64,000 bases of DNA from Sphingobium nicotianae (GCF_018603885.1 NZ_JAHGAW010000006.1:186001-250000); one strand, 5' to 3'; counted from the first letter of the stretch, positions 25,689 through 37,483 are shown. Translations and numbers: made by a program. Notes: generated from the sequence alone by a model not told the origin.

Positions 25689-25731
25689 CCTGTTAAAGTA
25701 GTGACATTATCATGGTATAAAGGCTAACAGG
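25689..25731. promoter_or_regulatory. Divergent promoter region with inverted repeat
   Basis: Perfect arms CCTGTTA (25689-25695) and TAACAGG (25725-25731) frame an AT-rich core TAGTGACATTATCATGG between the SDR and the regulator. The right arm reaches the regulator's ATG. It is a natural place for the MmyB-type regulator to bind. Confidence 0.5.
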
Positions 25732-26604
25732 ATGAGCAGCGCGGCACCGGGGCACAATCCGCTGGGCCTCTATCTCAAGGATCGGCGCGCGAAGCTCGAT
25801 CCCGCCGCTTTCGGCCTCTCTGGCACGCGGCGGCGCACGCCGGGACTGCGGCGCGAGGAAGTCGCCCAGCGCGCCAATATCAGCCCGACCTGGTACACCT
25901 GGCTGGAGCAGGGGCGGGGCGGCGCGCCCTCGGCCGATGTGCTCGACCGGATCGCGCGGGCGCTGCTGCTCACCGATGTCGAGCGCGAGCATCTCTATCT
26001 GCTGGGTCTCGGCCGCCCGCCGGAAGTGCGTTATCGCCCGACCGAGGGCGTGACACCGCGCCTGCAGCGCATCCTCGATGCGCTTCCCTATAGCCCGGCG
26101 CTGGTCAAGACGGCGACCTGGGACGTGGTCGCCTGGAACAAGGCGGCGGTCGTGATGCTCACCGACTATGCGATGCTGCCGCCCGAGCAGCGCAATATCC
26201 TGCGGCTGATCTTCCTCGATCCGCACGTGCGGGCGGCGCAGAATGACTGGGAGGCGGTCGCGCGCTTCGTCGTCAGCGCCTTCCGCGTCGATGCGGCGCG
26301 GGCGGGAGCGGCCGAGGAGGTGGAGCCGCTGGTCGAGGAATTGTGCCGGCTCAGTCCCGAGTTCGACGCGATGTGGCGCGACAATGACGTGCGCAGCTAT
26401 GGCGGCGGCCTCAAGCATCTGCGCCATCCGACCGCAGGCACGATCGCGCTGGAATATTCGGCCTTCGCCGTCGACGAGCGGACCGATCTGACGATGATTA
26501 TCTATCATCCCGCCACCGCCGAGGATCTGGCGCGGCTCAAGGGACTGGTGGAAGCGCGATACGGCAAGCTGTCCGATGGCGATGGGCGAGCAATCCCCTC
26601 GTGA
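25732..26604 (+). CDS. XRE-family regulator with MmyB-like ligand domain
   Basis: A 290-residue protein. The N-terminal helix-turn-helix (about 10-85) has GLRREEVAQRANISPTWYTW, the typical recognition region, and LEQGRG. The rest matches the MmyB-like ligand-binding domain: ILDALPYSPALVKTATWDVVAWN, later AVARFVVSAFRVDAAR and WRDNDVRSYGGGLKHLRHP, and a final LEYSAFAVDERTDL. Members often control an adjacent dehydrogenase gene, here the divergent SDR. The effector is unknown. Confidence 0.92.
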   Translation: MSSAAPGHNPLGLYLKDRRAKLDPAAFGLSGTRRRTPGLRREEVAQRANISPTWYTWLEQGRGGAPSADVLDRIARALLLTDVEREHLYLLGLGRPPEVRYRPTEGVTPRLQRILDALPYSPALVKTATWDVVAWNKAAVVMLTDYAMLPPEQRNILRLIFLDPHVRAAQNDWEAVARFVVSAFRVDAARAGAAEEVEPLVEELCRLSPEFDAMWRDNDVRSYGGGLKHLRHPTAGTIALEYSAFAVDERTDLTMIIYHPATAEDLARLKGLVEARYGKLSDGDGRAIPS

Positions 26605-26638
26605 CGGCCCGGCGATGATGCACTAGGTCTCGCTCGAC

Positions 26639-28303
26639 ATGCTCACCGGCCTCGCCATCCGCAACATCGTGCTCATCGAGGCGCTCGATCTGACCTTCGA
26701 GCGGGGGCTGACCGTGCTCACCGGCGAGACGGGGGCAGGCAAGTCGATCCTGCTCGACGCGCTGGGGCTGGCGCTCGGCATGCGGGCGGACAGCGGGCTG
26801 GTGCGCGCCGGCACCGATCAGGCGAGCGTGACGGCGAGCTTCGAGCCGGCGGCGGCGGGATCGGCGCTGGCTGCTTTGCTCGCCGAGAACGAGATCGATC
26901 AGGAGCCGGGCGGGCCGCTCCTGATCCGCCGCACGCTGAAGGCCGATGGCGGCAGCCGCGCCTTCCTCAACGATCAGCCCTGCTCGGCGGCGCTGCTGCG
27001 CGATGTCGGCGCGCTTCTGGTCGAGATTCACGGCCAGCATGACGAGCGCGGCCTACTCAATCCGCGCGGCCACATGGACCTGCTCGATGCCTTTGGCGGG
27101 CTGGACACGGGCGCGGTGCGGGCGGCGCATGCGGCGTGGCAGGATGCCGGGACGCGGCTGGCGGCTGCGCGCGACGCGCTGGAGAATGCGGCGAAGGAGC
27201 GCGACTATCTCGCCCATGCCGTCGACGAGCTGACCAAGTTCGCGCCCGAGCCGGGCGAGGAGGAGGCGCTGGCCGCCGAACGCGCGACGATGCAGAAGGG
27301 CGCGCGGCTGACCGAGGATCTGGCGGCGCTCGATGCGGCGCTCGGCGGGTCGGAGGGCGCTCTCTCCAAGCTGCGGCAGGCGGCGCGGCGGCTCGACCGG
27401 ATCGCGCCCGAGCATGAACTGCTTGCCAGCGCACTGGCGGCGTTCGACCGCGCGGTGATCGAGGCGGCCGAAGCGGAGGACCAGCTCGCCCGGGCGAGCG
27501 AGGCGCTGAGCGTCGACCCGGCGCGGCTGGACGCGATCGAGACGCGCCTGTTCGATCTGCGCGCGCTCGCCCGCAAGCATCAGGTCGCCGCCGACGATCT
27601 CGCCGCGCTGGCCGAGCAGATGAGCGCGCAACTGGCGCGGATCGATGCCGGCGAGGCGGGGCTGCTCGATCTGGAGGGCGAGCTTGCAAGCACGCGGGCG
27701 GCCTATGAGGCGGCGGCACAGGCGCTGAGCGACGCCCGGCGCGCGGCGGCGGCCCGGTTGGACAAGGCGATGGCGGATGAACTGGCGCCGCTCAAGCTGG
27801 ATGCCGCACGCTTCCGCACCGATGTCGAGCCGCTGCCCGAGGGACAATGGCGCGCATCGGGCAAGGACCGGGTCGAATATATGATCTCGACCAATCCGGG
27901 CGCACCCTTCGCTCCGCTCACCAAGATCGCCTCGGGCGGCGAGCTGTCGCGCTTCATCCTCGCGCTCAAGGTCGCACTGGCGGCGCAGGGCAGTGCGGGC
28001 ACGATGATCTTCGACGAGATCGACCGGGGCGTGGGCGGCGCGGTGGCCGGGGCGATCGGCGAGCGGCTGGCGCGGCTGGCGGGTGGCGCGCAGGTCGTCG
28101 TGGTGACGCACTCGCCGCAGGTCGCCGCGCGGGGGGCGGAACATCTGTTGATCGCCAAAAGCTCGCAGGGGACGATCACCCGCACCGGCGTCCATCCGCT
28201 GGACGAGGCCGAGCGGCGCGAGGAGATCGCCCGCATGCTATCGGGCGCCGCCATCACCGACGAGGCGCGGGCGCAGGCCGATCGGCTGCTGGAGGGTGTG
28301 TGA
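26639..28303 (+). CDS. recN: DNA repair protein RecN
   Basis: A 554-residue SMC-like ATPase for double-strand break repair. Walker A GETGAGKS is at the N-terminus, a coiled-coil rich in Ala/Glu/Arg spans about residues 150-370, and the signature FTKIASGGELSRF type motif (LTKIASGGELSRFILALK), Walker B TMIFDEIDRGVGG and the VVTHSPQVAARG loop follow. The family usually has about 550 residues. Its stop overlaps the GTG of the next gene. Confidence 0.96.
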   Translation: MLTGLAIRNIVLIEALDLTFERGLTVLTGETGAGKSILLDALGLALGMRADSGLVRAGTDQASVTASFEPAAAGSALAALLAENEIDQEPGGPLLIRRTLKADGGSRAFLNDQPCSAALLRDVGALLVEIHGQHDERGLLNPRGHMDLLDAFGGLDTGAVRAAHAAWQDAGTRLAAARDALENAAKERDYLAHAVDELTKFAPEPGEEEALAAERATMQKGARLTEDLAALDAALGGSEGALSKLRQAARRLDRIAPEHELLASALAAFDRAVIEAAEAEDQLARASEALSVDPARLDAIETRLFDLRALARKHQVAADDLAALAEQMSAQLARIDAGEAGLLDLEGELASTRAAYEAAAQALSDARRAAAARLDKAMADELAPLKLDAARFRTDVEPLPEGQWRASGKDRVEYMISTNPGAPFAPLTKIASGGELSRFILALKVALAAQGSAGTMIFDEIDRGVGGAVAGAIGERLARLAGGAQVVVVTHSPQVAARGAEHLLIAKSSQGTITRTGVHPLDEAERREEIARMLSGAAITDEARAQADRLLEGV

Positions 28304-28653
28304 GCGCGACGGTGACCCTGTGGCGCCCGATTGGGCCGGAGGAACTGGCGCTGATCGAGCAATCCGGCATGCGCGCCTTCCCGCCGCGCCTGCCCCAGCA
28401 GCCGATCTTCTATCCGGTGACGACGCGCGAATATGCGATCAAGATCGCGCGCGACTGGAACGTGTTGGCGAGCGGCAGCGGTTTCGTCACGCGCTTTGAG
28501 GTCGATGCCGATCTTCTCGCGCGCTATCCTGTCGAGACGGCGGGCGGCCGCGCACATCAGGAATATTGGATCCCGGCCGAGGAGATGGACGCCTTCAACG
28601 CGGCGATCGTCGGAGCCATCGAGGTGACCGACCAGTTCGGGCAGGAGGCTTGA
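28300..28653 (+). CDS. Conserved hypothetical protein
   Basis: A 117-residue protein starting at GTG 28300, overlapping the recN stop (GTGA) with GGAGG just upstream. It has LWRPIGPEELALIEQSG, FPPRLPQQPIFYPVTT, YAIKIARDWNV and EYWIPAEEMDAFN. Relatives are, as I recall, annotated as ADP-ribosylation/crystallin J1-like, but no catalytic motif for that is visible. Function unknown; tight coupling to recN is by position only. Confidence 0.75.
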   Translation: MSATVTLWRPIGPEELALIEQSGMRAFPPRLPQQPIFYPVTTREYAIKIARDWNVLASGSGFVTRFEVDADLLARYPVETAGGRAHQEYWIPAEEMDAFNAAIVGAIEVTDQFGQEA

Positions 28654-29048
28654 TGGCAGCGGAGATGACGCGGCGCGAGGTGGCGACGGCGGGCGCGGGC
28701 CTCGCGCTGCTGGCTTTGGCCGCGCCCGGGCTGGCGGCAACGGAGACAAGGCGCATGGAAGAGGAAAAGCCGCATTACGGCCTGATCGGCCAGATCAAGG
28801 CGCTGCCGGGCAAGCGGGATGACCTGATCGCGATCCTGACCGAGGGCAGCGGCGAGATGCCGGGCAATGTCGCTTATATCGTCGGCGCGGACGTGGCGGA
28901 CGCGGACAGCATCTGGATCACCGAGCTGTGGATGACGAAGGAGGCGCACGCGGCCTCGCTCAAGCTGCCCAAAGTCCAGGAGGCGATCAAATATGGCCGG
29001 CCGCTGATGGCGGGCTTCGGCGTGCGGGTGGAGTTCGTGCCGGGATGA
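28653..29048 (+). CDS. Exported antibiotic-biosynthesis-monooxygenase-like protein
   Basis: A 131-residue protein. The N-terminus MAAEMTRREVATAGAG followed by a hydrophobic run and GLAATET looks like a Tat-type signal peptide (RR pair). The mature domain fits the ABM ferredoxin-like fold: YGLIGQIKALPGKRDDLIAIL, then WITELWMTKEAHAASL and a final GRPLMAGFGVRVEF. ABM proteins are cofactor-free monooxygenases or small dimeric proteins of unknown role. It overlaps the previous stop by one base and has GGAGG upstream. Confidence 0.8.
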   Translation: MAAEMTRREVATAGAGLALLALAAPGLAATETRRMEEEKPHYGLIGQIKALPGKRDDLIAILTEGSGEMPGNVAYIVGADVADADSIWITELWMTKEAHAASLKLPKVQEAIKYGRPLMAGFGVRVEFVPG

Positions 29049-29060
29049 GGGGTGACGTTT

Positions 29061-29106
29061 GTGGTGGTTCGGCACCACCCCCGACCCCTCCTCTGAAGAG
29101 GAGGGG
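29061..29106. repeat. Composite double-hairpin element, left flank of DUF559 gene
   Basis: GTGGTG-GTTCGG-CACCAC is followed by CCCCTCCTC-TGAA-GAGGAGGGG. The same order of two stems recurs in direct orientation at 29526-29573 on the other side of the DUF559 gene, and at the end of the element at 4565. Confidence 0.78.
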
Positions 29107-29174
29107 AGTGGACCCTGTTCCCGATTGCGAGGCAGATCAGGCAAAGCAGCCGTTTTTTGCTCCCCTGGTGCCGG

Positions 29175-31756
<2,582 letters not shown>

Positions 31757-31894
31757 GCGCGCGCCGAGGCCTGCCGGCCTGTCCCAAATGCTGACAAGAT
31801 GGTTTCCGGACATGGTTAACGCGCGTTGACCGCGCCGGCCTCCGGTGAGACTTTCGCATCGGCGATCGCGGATCGTCGCAGTGGGAGGACGCTT

Positions 31895-32653
31895 ATGTTT
31901 CGCAAAATGATTTTTGCCGCCGCCTTGCTCGGCGGCACGGTTCTGGGCGCGGGTGCCGATGCGCAATCGATCACCATCGCGCCGGGCTCCGGGCCGGCGG
32001 GCGGCTATCTCGGCCTGTCGCTGTTCGGCATCGGCCCGATCGCCAACCTGACCGGCGACGGCTCGGTCTCGCTGAACATTCCGGGCATCACCTTCGGCGG
32101 CCAGAGCTGGACGAGCCTCACGGTTGCCGAAAATGGCTTCGTCACGCTCGGCAACGCGGCCGTGCCGGGCAGCCTGTGGACCTCGGCCAATCTCAGCCTG
32201 CCGGCGGGCGGCGTCACCGCGCCCATCCTCGCGCCGTATTGGACGGACATCGATTCCACCGGCGGCGCGATCCGGGCCGGAACGCTCACCGATGGCACGC
32301 ACAGCTGGGTCGTGATCGATTGGGACAGCGTTCTCCTGCCCAGCAGCACGGCCCGATCCAGCTTCGAGCTGTGGATGGGAGTCGGGTTCGACGACGTGAC
32401 TTACAGCTATGCCGCGATGGGCTCGACCGCCGCTTTCACCATCGGCGCGCAGGATGCCTCCGGCACCATCGGTACCAACTATCTCTACAATAATGGCTCG
32501 ATCAGCCGGAGCGAGTTGAGAGTGACGTCGACGGGTCTGCCGGTCACGCCCTCGGTGCCGGAGCCGGCGAGCTGGGCGATGATGATCGCGGGGCTGGGCG
32601 TCGTGGGCGGGGTGCTGCGCCGCCGCCAGATTGCCAGCGTCCGGTTCGCGTGA
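31895..32653 (+). CDS. PEP-CTERM (PEPxxWA) exported protein
   Basis: A 252-residue protein with a signal peptide (MFRKMIFAAALLGG...GADAQ) and a C-terminal sorting signal VPEPASWAMMIAGLG followed by a hydrophobic stretch and RRRQ. Proteins with this tail are processed by an exosortase and go to the cell surface or exopolysaccharide matrix. The central part is Gly/Ser/Thr-rich, with GQSWTSLTVAENGFVTLG and a WTDIDSTGGAI segment resembling a nidogen-like or lectin-like beta fold; this is uncertain. RBS GGGAGG precedes ATG 31895. No exosortase gene lies in the window. Confidence 0.88.
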   Translation: MFRKMIFAAALLGGTVLGAGADAQSITIAPGSGPAGGYLGLSLFGIGPIANLTGDGSVSLNIPGITFGGQSWTSLTVAENGFVTLGNAAVPGSLWTSANLSLPAGGVTAPILAPYWTDIDSTGGAIRAGTLTDGTHSWVVIDWDSVLLPSSTARSSFELWMGVGFDDVTYSYAAMGSTAAFTIGAQDASGTIGTNYLYNNGSISRSELRVTSTGLPVTPSVPEPASWAMMIAGLGVVGGVLRRRQIASVRFA

Positions 32654-33369
32654 CACGTGCGGCGCTCCGGCCGGTGGGTCGGGGCGCCCATGCGGGAGGG
32701 TTGTTTCTCGCCGGCGGCGGAACGCCGGAGCAATCCTTGCTGCTCGATGGCGCGTTCATCGGGCGATGCTCATCGTCCGGGCCACTGGTCTATGTCCCGA
32801 CGGCTCGCCGCGACCAGCCGCCGGCCGACAGCCTGAGCTGGTTTTGCGCGGCAATGGCGCCCCATGGCGTCGGGGCGATCGAGATGTGGCACGACCTGCG
32901 GCCGAGCCTCCCGGTCGATCGGATCGGCGGTCTCTACATCGGCGGTGGCGACACCGTCTTTCTGTTGCAGGAAGTACGGCGCACGGGGTTCGATACCTTC
33001 ATTCGCAGCGCGGCTGCGGCGGGCATTCCCATCTATGGCGGAAGTGCGGGGGCGATCATCCTTGGCGAACGGCTTGGCGGATCGAAGGCAGCCGCAGCCG
33101 CTGGTCAGGCGATGATGGCGGGGCTTGGATTGCTTGCCGGGCATATGGTCGGCTGCCATTTCCAGGAGGATGAGATCGATCGCCTGCGCGCGGCGAGCAT
33201 CGATTGCGGTGCGCCGATAATCGCTATTCCCGAAACGGCCGGCGTGATCGTGGAAGGCGCGCAGCTGCGCAACATGGGGCCCGATCCGGTCTTCCTGCTG
33301 GACGGGATGGAGATGCTGTCCGTAACAGCGGGAGAGGCAGTGGGGTTGCGGCGGCCGCGCGACGTGTAA
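32650..33369 (+). CDS. Peptidase S51 family (dipeptidase E/cyanophycinase-like)
   Basis: A 239-residue class-I glutamine amidotransferase-like hydrolase. The nucleophile Ser lies in YGGSAGAIILG, the S51 signature; IGGGDTVFLLQ and AGGLFLAGGG are family strands. Related enzymes cleave Asp-X dipeptides or cyanophycin; no cyanophycin synthetase is near. GTG 32650 overlaps the previous stop, since the AGGLFLAGGG strand must be included. Cytoplasmic, as no signal is seen. Confidence 0.85.
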   Translation: MTRAALRPVGRGAHAGGLFLAGGGTPEQSLLLDGAFIGRCSSSGPLVYVPTARRDQPPADSLSWFCAAMAPHGVGAIEMWHDLRPSLPVDRIGGLYIGGGDTVFLLQEVRRTGFDTFIRSAAAAGIPIYGGSAGAIILGERLGGSKAAAAAGQAMMAGLGLLAGHMVGCHFQEDEIDRLRAASIDCGAPIIAIPETAGVIVEGAQLRNMGPDPVFLLDGMEMLSVTAGEAVGLRRPRDV

Positions 33370-33405
33370 TTTTCTTTCTCGCGCGGGACATGATAGAAGA
33401 AGCGC

Positions 33406-34287
33406 ATGGAGAGTCACATCCATGAGACACCGCCGGAAGGCGCTGCGGCCGACTGGACCATCCCGCAGGACTGGTCGGCTTACACCGCGCAGGATCATGC
33501 CACCTGGGACAGGCTGTTCGCTCGGCAGAGCGCGCAGTTGCAGGGGCGGGGCTGCGCTGCCTTTTTGCATGGGCTCGACGTGCTACGGCTCTCCAGGCCG
33601 GGCATTCCCGATTTCGAGGAGCTCTCCGCGCGGCTGATGGCGCTGACCGGGTGGCAGGTCGTCGCGGTGCCGGGGCTGGTGCCGGATGCGGTTTTCTTCG
33701 ACCATCTCGCCAATCGGCGCTTCGTCGCGGGTAACTTCATCCGGCGGCCGGACCAGCTCGATTATCTGCAGGAGCCGGACGTGTTTCATGACGTGTTCGG
33801 CCATGTGCCTTTGCTCGCCGATCCGGTCTATGCCGACTATATGCAGGCCTATGGGCAGGGCGGGCTGCGCAGCCTGGCGTTCGGCGCGCTGCACAAGCTG
33901 GCGCGGCTCTACTGGTATACGGTCGAATTCGGCCTGATCGAAGAGGATGGCGGCCTGCGCCTGTTCGGGGCGGGGATCGTTTCCAGTCACGGCGAGAGTG
34001 AGTTCGCGCTCGATGACCCGAGCCCCAATCGCATCGCCTTCGATCTGATGCGGGTGATGCGGACCAACTACCGAATCGACGATTATCAGCAGAGCTATTT
34101 CGTGATCCCGAGCTTCGAGTCGCTGCTCCGGGCGACGGTCGAGACCGATTTCGCGCCGGTCTATGCGGCGCTCGAAACACTGGATGACATCGCTCCGGAT
34201 GCGGTGTTGCCGCAGGATCGGTTGTTAACGCGTGGCACACAGTTACGCGCGCGAGGCGAGGTGCGTCAGAATATTTCGCAGGAGTAG
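33406..34287 (+). CDS. phhA: Phenylalanine 4-monooxygenase
   Basis: A 293-residue pterin-dependent aromatic amino acid hydroxylase making tyrosine from phenylalanine. Iron ligands are His128 and His133 in EPDVFHDVFGHVPLL and Glu174 in YTVEFGL. The 5- and 41-residue spacings match the bacterial enzyme. FGAGIVSSHGE follows, as in the family. The pterin recycling gene phhB is not adjacent. It could feed tyrosine degradation; no operator is evident. Confidence 0.95.
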   Translation: MESHIHETPPEGAAADWTIPQDWSAYTAQDHATWDRLFARQSAQLQGRGCAAFLHGLDVLRLSRPGIPDFEELSARLMALTGWQVVAVPGLVPDAVFFDHLANRRFVAGNFIRRPDQLDYLQEPDVFHDVFGHVPLLADPVYADYMQAYGQGGLRSLAFGALHKLARLYWYTVEFGLIEEDGGLRLFGAGIVSSHGESEFALDDPSPNRIAFDLMRVMRTNYRIDDYQQSYFVIPSFESLLRATVETDFAPVYAALETLDDIAPDAVLPQDRLLTRGTQLRARGEVRQNISQE

Positions 34288-34455
34288 TAGTTTGAATATC
34301 TAAGCGCGGTGCTCTTGAGGGAAAATTCTTTAAATACAATTGCGTGAGTGGATATTGGCTCCGTCGATCGGCGCCGTGCCTCGATCCGTCGCATTTCCAA
34401 AGCTTGTTAAACAGGGTTAATGAGTCGTTAGGGATATTCGCCGAAAGTTAACGGC

Positions 34456-34809
34456 ATGGAACAGAGCACCTACCCCCGGGGTGGCCAGTCTCGCCCCCAA
34501 ACCGCCGCCGGCCGATCCTGGGTGATCGGACCATTGGGTCAACCGCTTACCGAAGACTGCCTTCCCGTGGCGGGATGCAGCTACTGGACGCCGCGCCGCA
34601 AGGCGGAGGTCGTCGCCGCCGTCAATGGCGGGCTGCTCAGCGTCGACGAGGTTTTCGCGCGCTATCAGCTGTCGGTCGAGGAATTCGCCGGATGGCAACG
34701 GGCCGTCGACCGGTTCGGCATGCCGGGCCTCAAGCAGACGCGGCTCAAGCGCTATCGCGACATTCAGGAGCGCGCGCAGCAGTCCGGATTCGCGGCCATG
34801 GCGGCCTGA
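34456..34809 (+). CDS. sciP: SciP-like CtrA inhibitor (DUF1153)
   Basis: A 117-residue protein. WVIGPLGQPLTEDCLP, then WTPRRKAEVVAAVNGGLLSVDE, YQLSVEEFAGWQRAVDRFG and LKQTRLKRY are the family pattern. SciP binds the master cell-cycle regulator CtrA and blocks transcription from its promoters in Caulobacter. The N-terminus is about 25 residues longer than I recall for Caulobacter SciP. Upstream lie TTAA-N6-TTAA (34407-34420) and a GANTC site (34422), so CtrA/CcrM control is plausible. Confidence 0.88.
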   Translation: MEQSTYPRGGQSRPQTAAGRSWVIGPLGQPLTEDCLPVAGCSYWTPRRKAEVVAAVNGGLLSVDEVFARYQLSVEEFAGWQRAVDRFGMPGLKQTRLKRYRDIQERAQQSGFAAMAA

Positions 34810-34818
34810 GCCGATCGC

Positions 34819-35853
34819 TTACCAGCTCCCGTAGCCCGGCGCCTCGCCGACATCCTCGGCGCGAAAGCGGGTGGGGCGGCGCCAGCCGAAACGGCGGCGC
34901 TTGCGCAGGTGGAGGGTGGGCCAGTCGCCTCCCTTTTCGCCGGCGCTGTCGATGCGGCCCGCGAGGCGCAGGCCCTGCTTCCAGTATGCGGCGATGACGC
35001 GGTCCGCCTGGCTGTCCAGCAGGCCGGCGAGGATCAGCGAGCCACCGTCCGCCAGTTGCTTGGCGAGGCTGGGGGCCAGCTCGATCAGCGGACCGGCAAG
35101 GATATTTGCGATGATCAGATCATAGGGCGCGAGGCCCTGGATCAGCGCATGATCGACGCCGGGCGCCGCAACGAGCTGGAGCTCGCCCGGGCCGCTGCCT
35201 AGCGCCACGCCATTCAGATCCGCATTTTCCGCCGTCACGTCTATCGAGATCGGGTCGATGTCCGAGGCGAGGGCATGGGCGTGGGGCCAGAGGGTCATCG
35301 CGGCGAAGGCGAGCAGGCCGGTGCCGGTGCCGATGTCGGCGATATTGCCGAAGCGATGGCCGGTCTCGTGCAGCCGCGCGAGCGTCAGCAGGCAGCCATA
35401 AGTGGTCTCGTGCTGGCCAGTGCCGAAGGCCTGACTCGCCGGAATGAGGAAATTGGTGAAGCCCGGCTGCGGCGGGTCTCCCTCGTCATTGCGGACATGA
35501 AACGGTCCGGCCGTGATCGGATCCAAGCCGGCCTGGCTCTGCGTCACCCAATCCGCGTCGGGCACCGGTTCAAGCGTATATTGGGTGCGCCTGCCGTCCG
35601 GGAGCAGAGCGAGGAGCGCGTCGATGGCGGCGCCGTCCGGCTTGCCTTCGAAGATGACGTCGAGTTGCCAGTCGTCCGGCCGGGCGATGTCCGGCTCGCT
35701 GGCGATGATCGCGGGCGGGCTTGGCCAATCGGCGAACAGGCTCTCCGCCTCGAACTGGATATGCTCGGCGGTGGCGCGGGAGCAGGGGAGAGTCATCTGC
35801 CAGGCTGCTGCGGGCGATGCGGCGGATTTGGGAGAGCGCTTGGACTTGGCCAT
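34819..35853 (-). CDS. prmA: Ribosomal protein L11 methyltransferase PrmA
   Basis: A 344-residue SAM-dependent methyltransferase acting on L11. The conserved QAFGTGQHETT, SAM motif IADIGTGTGLLAF, LASDIDP acidic strand and LIIANILAGPL catalytic motif are present. A basic extension SKRSPKSAA starts the protein and an extra tail ends it. It is convergent with sciP. Confidence 0.93.
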   Translation of the reverse strand: MAKSKRSPKSAASPAAAWQMTLPCSRATAEHIQFEAESLFADWPSPPAIIASEPDIARPDDWQLDVIFEGKPDGAAIDALLALLPDGRRTQYTLEPVPDADWVTQSQAGLDPITAGPFHVRNDEGDPPQPGFTNFLIPASQAFGTGQHETTYGCLLTLARLHETGHRFGNIADIGTGTGLLAFAAMTLWPHAHALASDIDPISIDVTAENADLNGVALGSGPGELQLVAAPGVDHALIQGLAPYDLIIANILAGPLIELAPSLAKQLADGGSLILAGLLDSQADRVIAAYWKQGLRLAGRIDSAGEKGGDWPTLHLRKRRRFGWRRPTRFRAEDVGEAPGYGSW

Positions 35854-35937
35854 GCACGCGGCTCTAGCGGATTTATCGCATTTGGGGAGCGGGCAAATTT
35901 ATCGGCCCGCTCCATTTGTGTGCGTGGGGCGGGGCGC

Positions 35938-37287
35938 TCAGCCCACGGCGCGCTGCTCGCCGCCGACGGTCTGGACGAAGTTCAGCGAGCGGCTGCGCAG
36001 GTTGCCGAGATGACTGCGCACCTCGGTGAAGCCGCTCTCCAGCTCGTCGATCTCGGACGCGACGATCTCGGTATCCTGGCGGATCGCCGAAATATTGGAC
36101 GACATGGAGTCGGCGGCGAGCGCGGTCTCGTCGACGGCGGCGGTGATCATGGTGACGGTCTGCGACTGCGCGTCCATGGCGGTGCGGATGCGCATGCCCA
36201 TGGTCTGCACTTCCTGGACGGTGACGCGGATGCGCTCATTGGTCTCGACCGACTGGCGCGTGGCATTCTGGATGGAGGCGATCTTCTGGGCGATGTCGTC
36301 GGTCGCGCGGGCGGTCTGGCTGGCGAGCGACTTCACTTCCTGCGCGACCACCGCGAAGCCGCGACCGGCATCGCCGGCGCGCGCCGCCTCGATCGTGGCA
36401 TTGAGCGCAAGCAGGTTGGTCTGGCCGGCAATGTCGCGGATGAGGCCGAGGATCGACTCGATCGACTGGGCATGATCGGAGAGGGCGGCGGACATGTTCA
36501 CCGCCTCGCCGGCCTGCACGGAGGCGCGCGAGGCGACTTCGGCGGCCTGATCGACTTCGGTGCGGGCTTCCTCGATGGCGCGAATCAGGCCCGAGCTGGT
36601 GTGTGCGGCCTCGCGCATCGCGATGGCGGACTGCTCGGCGGCGGCGGCGACTTCGCTCGCCTTGTCGAGCATGCCGCGCGTCGCGCTGGAGGCTTCGCGC
36701 GCCTGATCGCGGAGGCGATCGCCCAGATCGGCGGCCTTGTCGATCTGATCGGTCAGCAGATCGGAGAATTCCTGGCGCTGCTGGTCGCGCTTGATGCGGT
36801 CCTGCGCGCGGATATGGTCGGCATAGGCGGCGCAGCAGACTTCGACCTGCACCAGCGAGATGTAGCGCATCTGCGCCATCAGCCTGGCGCGCTCCTCGAG
36901 ATCGTCCATCAACTCGCCGAGAATGTCGCGGAGCTTGTCGACGACGCTGTTGATCGTGAAGATCTGGGTGCGGATCGAGAGGCCGCGCTCGATGGCGTAG
37001 ATGAGGAAGGCGCGGGCCTGCTCGCCCCACGCCTCGCCGGTGAGATTGCCGAGCAGCTCATGATGGAAGGCGCGGGCGTTGCGACGCAGCTCGTCCAGTT
37101 CGGTGGCGCTGTGCGAGAATTTGCCGGCATTGATCATGTAGGCGTCGAATGCCACGTCACCGAGCTCGTCGACGCGATCGCCGATGATCTCCCTGATCCG
37201 CAGTGCGGCTACGGGCAGCTTGCCCTGCGGATCGAACTCCCTGAGGCGCTCCGCCATGGAAATCGTGTCGCTGATAATTGCGGTCAT
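35938..37287 (-). CDS. Cytosolic methyl-accepting chemotaxis-like receptor
   Basis: A 449-residue protein without membrane segments. Residues about 180-430 form the signalling coiled coil, with hairpin tip [33 protein letters not shown]. The N-terminal ~170 residues are helical ([36 protein letters not shown]) and do not match a sensor I can name; a globin- or heme-type module is possible but unproven. No CheA/CheW genes lie here. The conserved tip says that it should contact CheA/CheW. Confidence 0.88.
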   Translation of the reverse strand: MTAIISDTISMAERLREFDPQGKLPVAALRIREIIGDRVDELGDVAFDAYMINAGKFSHSATELDELRRNARAFHHELLGNLTGEAWGEQARAFLIYAIERGLSIRTQIFTINSVVDKLRDILGELMDDLEERARLMAQMRYISLVQVEVCCAAYADHIRAQDRIKRDQQRQEFSDLLTDQIDKAADLGDRLRDQAREASSATRGMLDKASEVAAAAEQSAIAMREAAHTSSGLIRAIEEARTEVDQAAEVASRASVQAGEAVNMSAALSDHAQSIESILGLIRDIAGQTNLLALNATIEAARAGDAGRGFAVVAQEVKSLASQTARATDDIAQKIASIQNATRQSVETNERIRVTVQEVQTMGMRIRTAMDAQSQTVTMITAAVDETALAADSMSSNISAIRQDTEIVASEIDELESGFTEVRSHLGNLRSRSLNFVQTVGGEQRAVG

Positions 37288-37483
37288 GATCCAAATCGAT
37301 CCTCTGCCAGGCGCTACACCCAGTCGCGCTCAGACCCCGCAGATAGCCGGTCTTCGTTAACCGCCGGTTATTGCTGGGCCGTCCGCCCGCACGGCCGAAC
37401 ATCGATAAGCCCACCCTGACCGTTTGCAGTGCGGCGGCTTTGCGCTAAAGGGACGCCAACTTTCACGATCAGGGTCGCTTATC

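Noticed and set aside
31814..31831. GGTTAACGCGCGTTGACC as an operator
   Set aside because: A near-palindrome between ligA and the PEP-CTERM gene, but a single copy with no regulator nearby and largely explained by GC-rich composition.
35275..37419. 714-codon open frame on the plus strand opposite prmA and the chemoreceptor
   Set aside because: Composition is Gly/Asp/Arg-rich and shapeless; the minus strand carries PrmA and receptor motifs.
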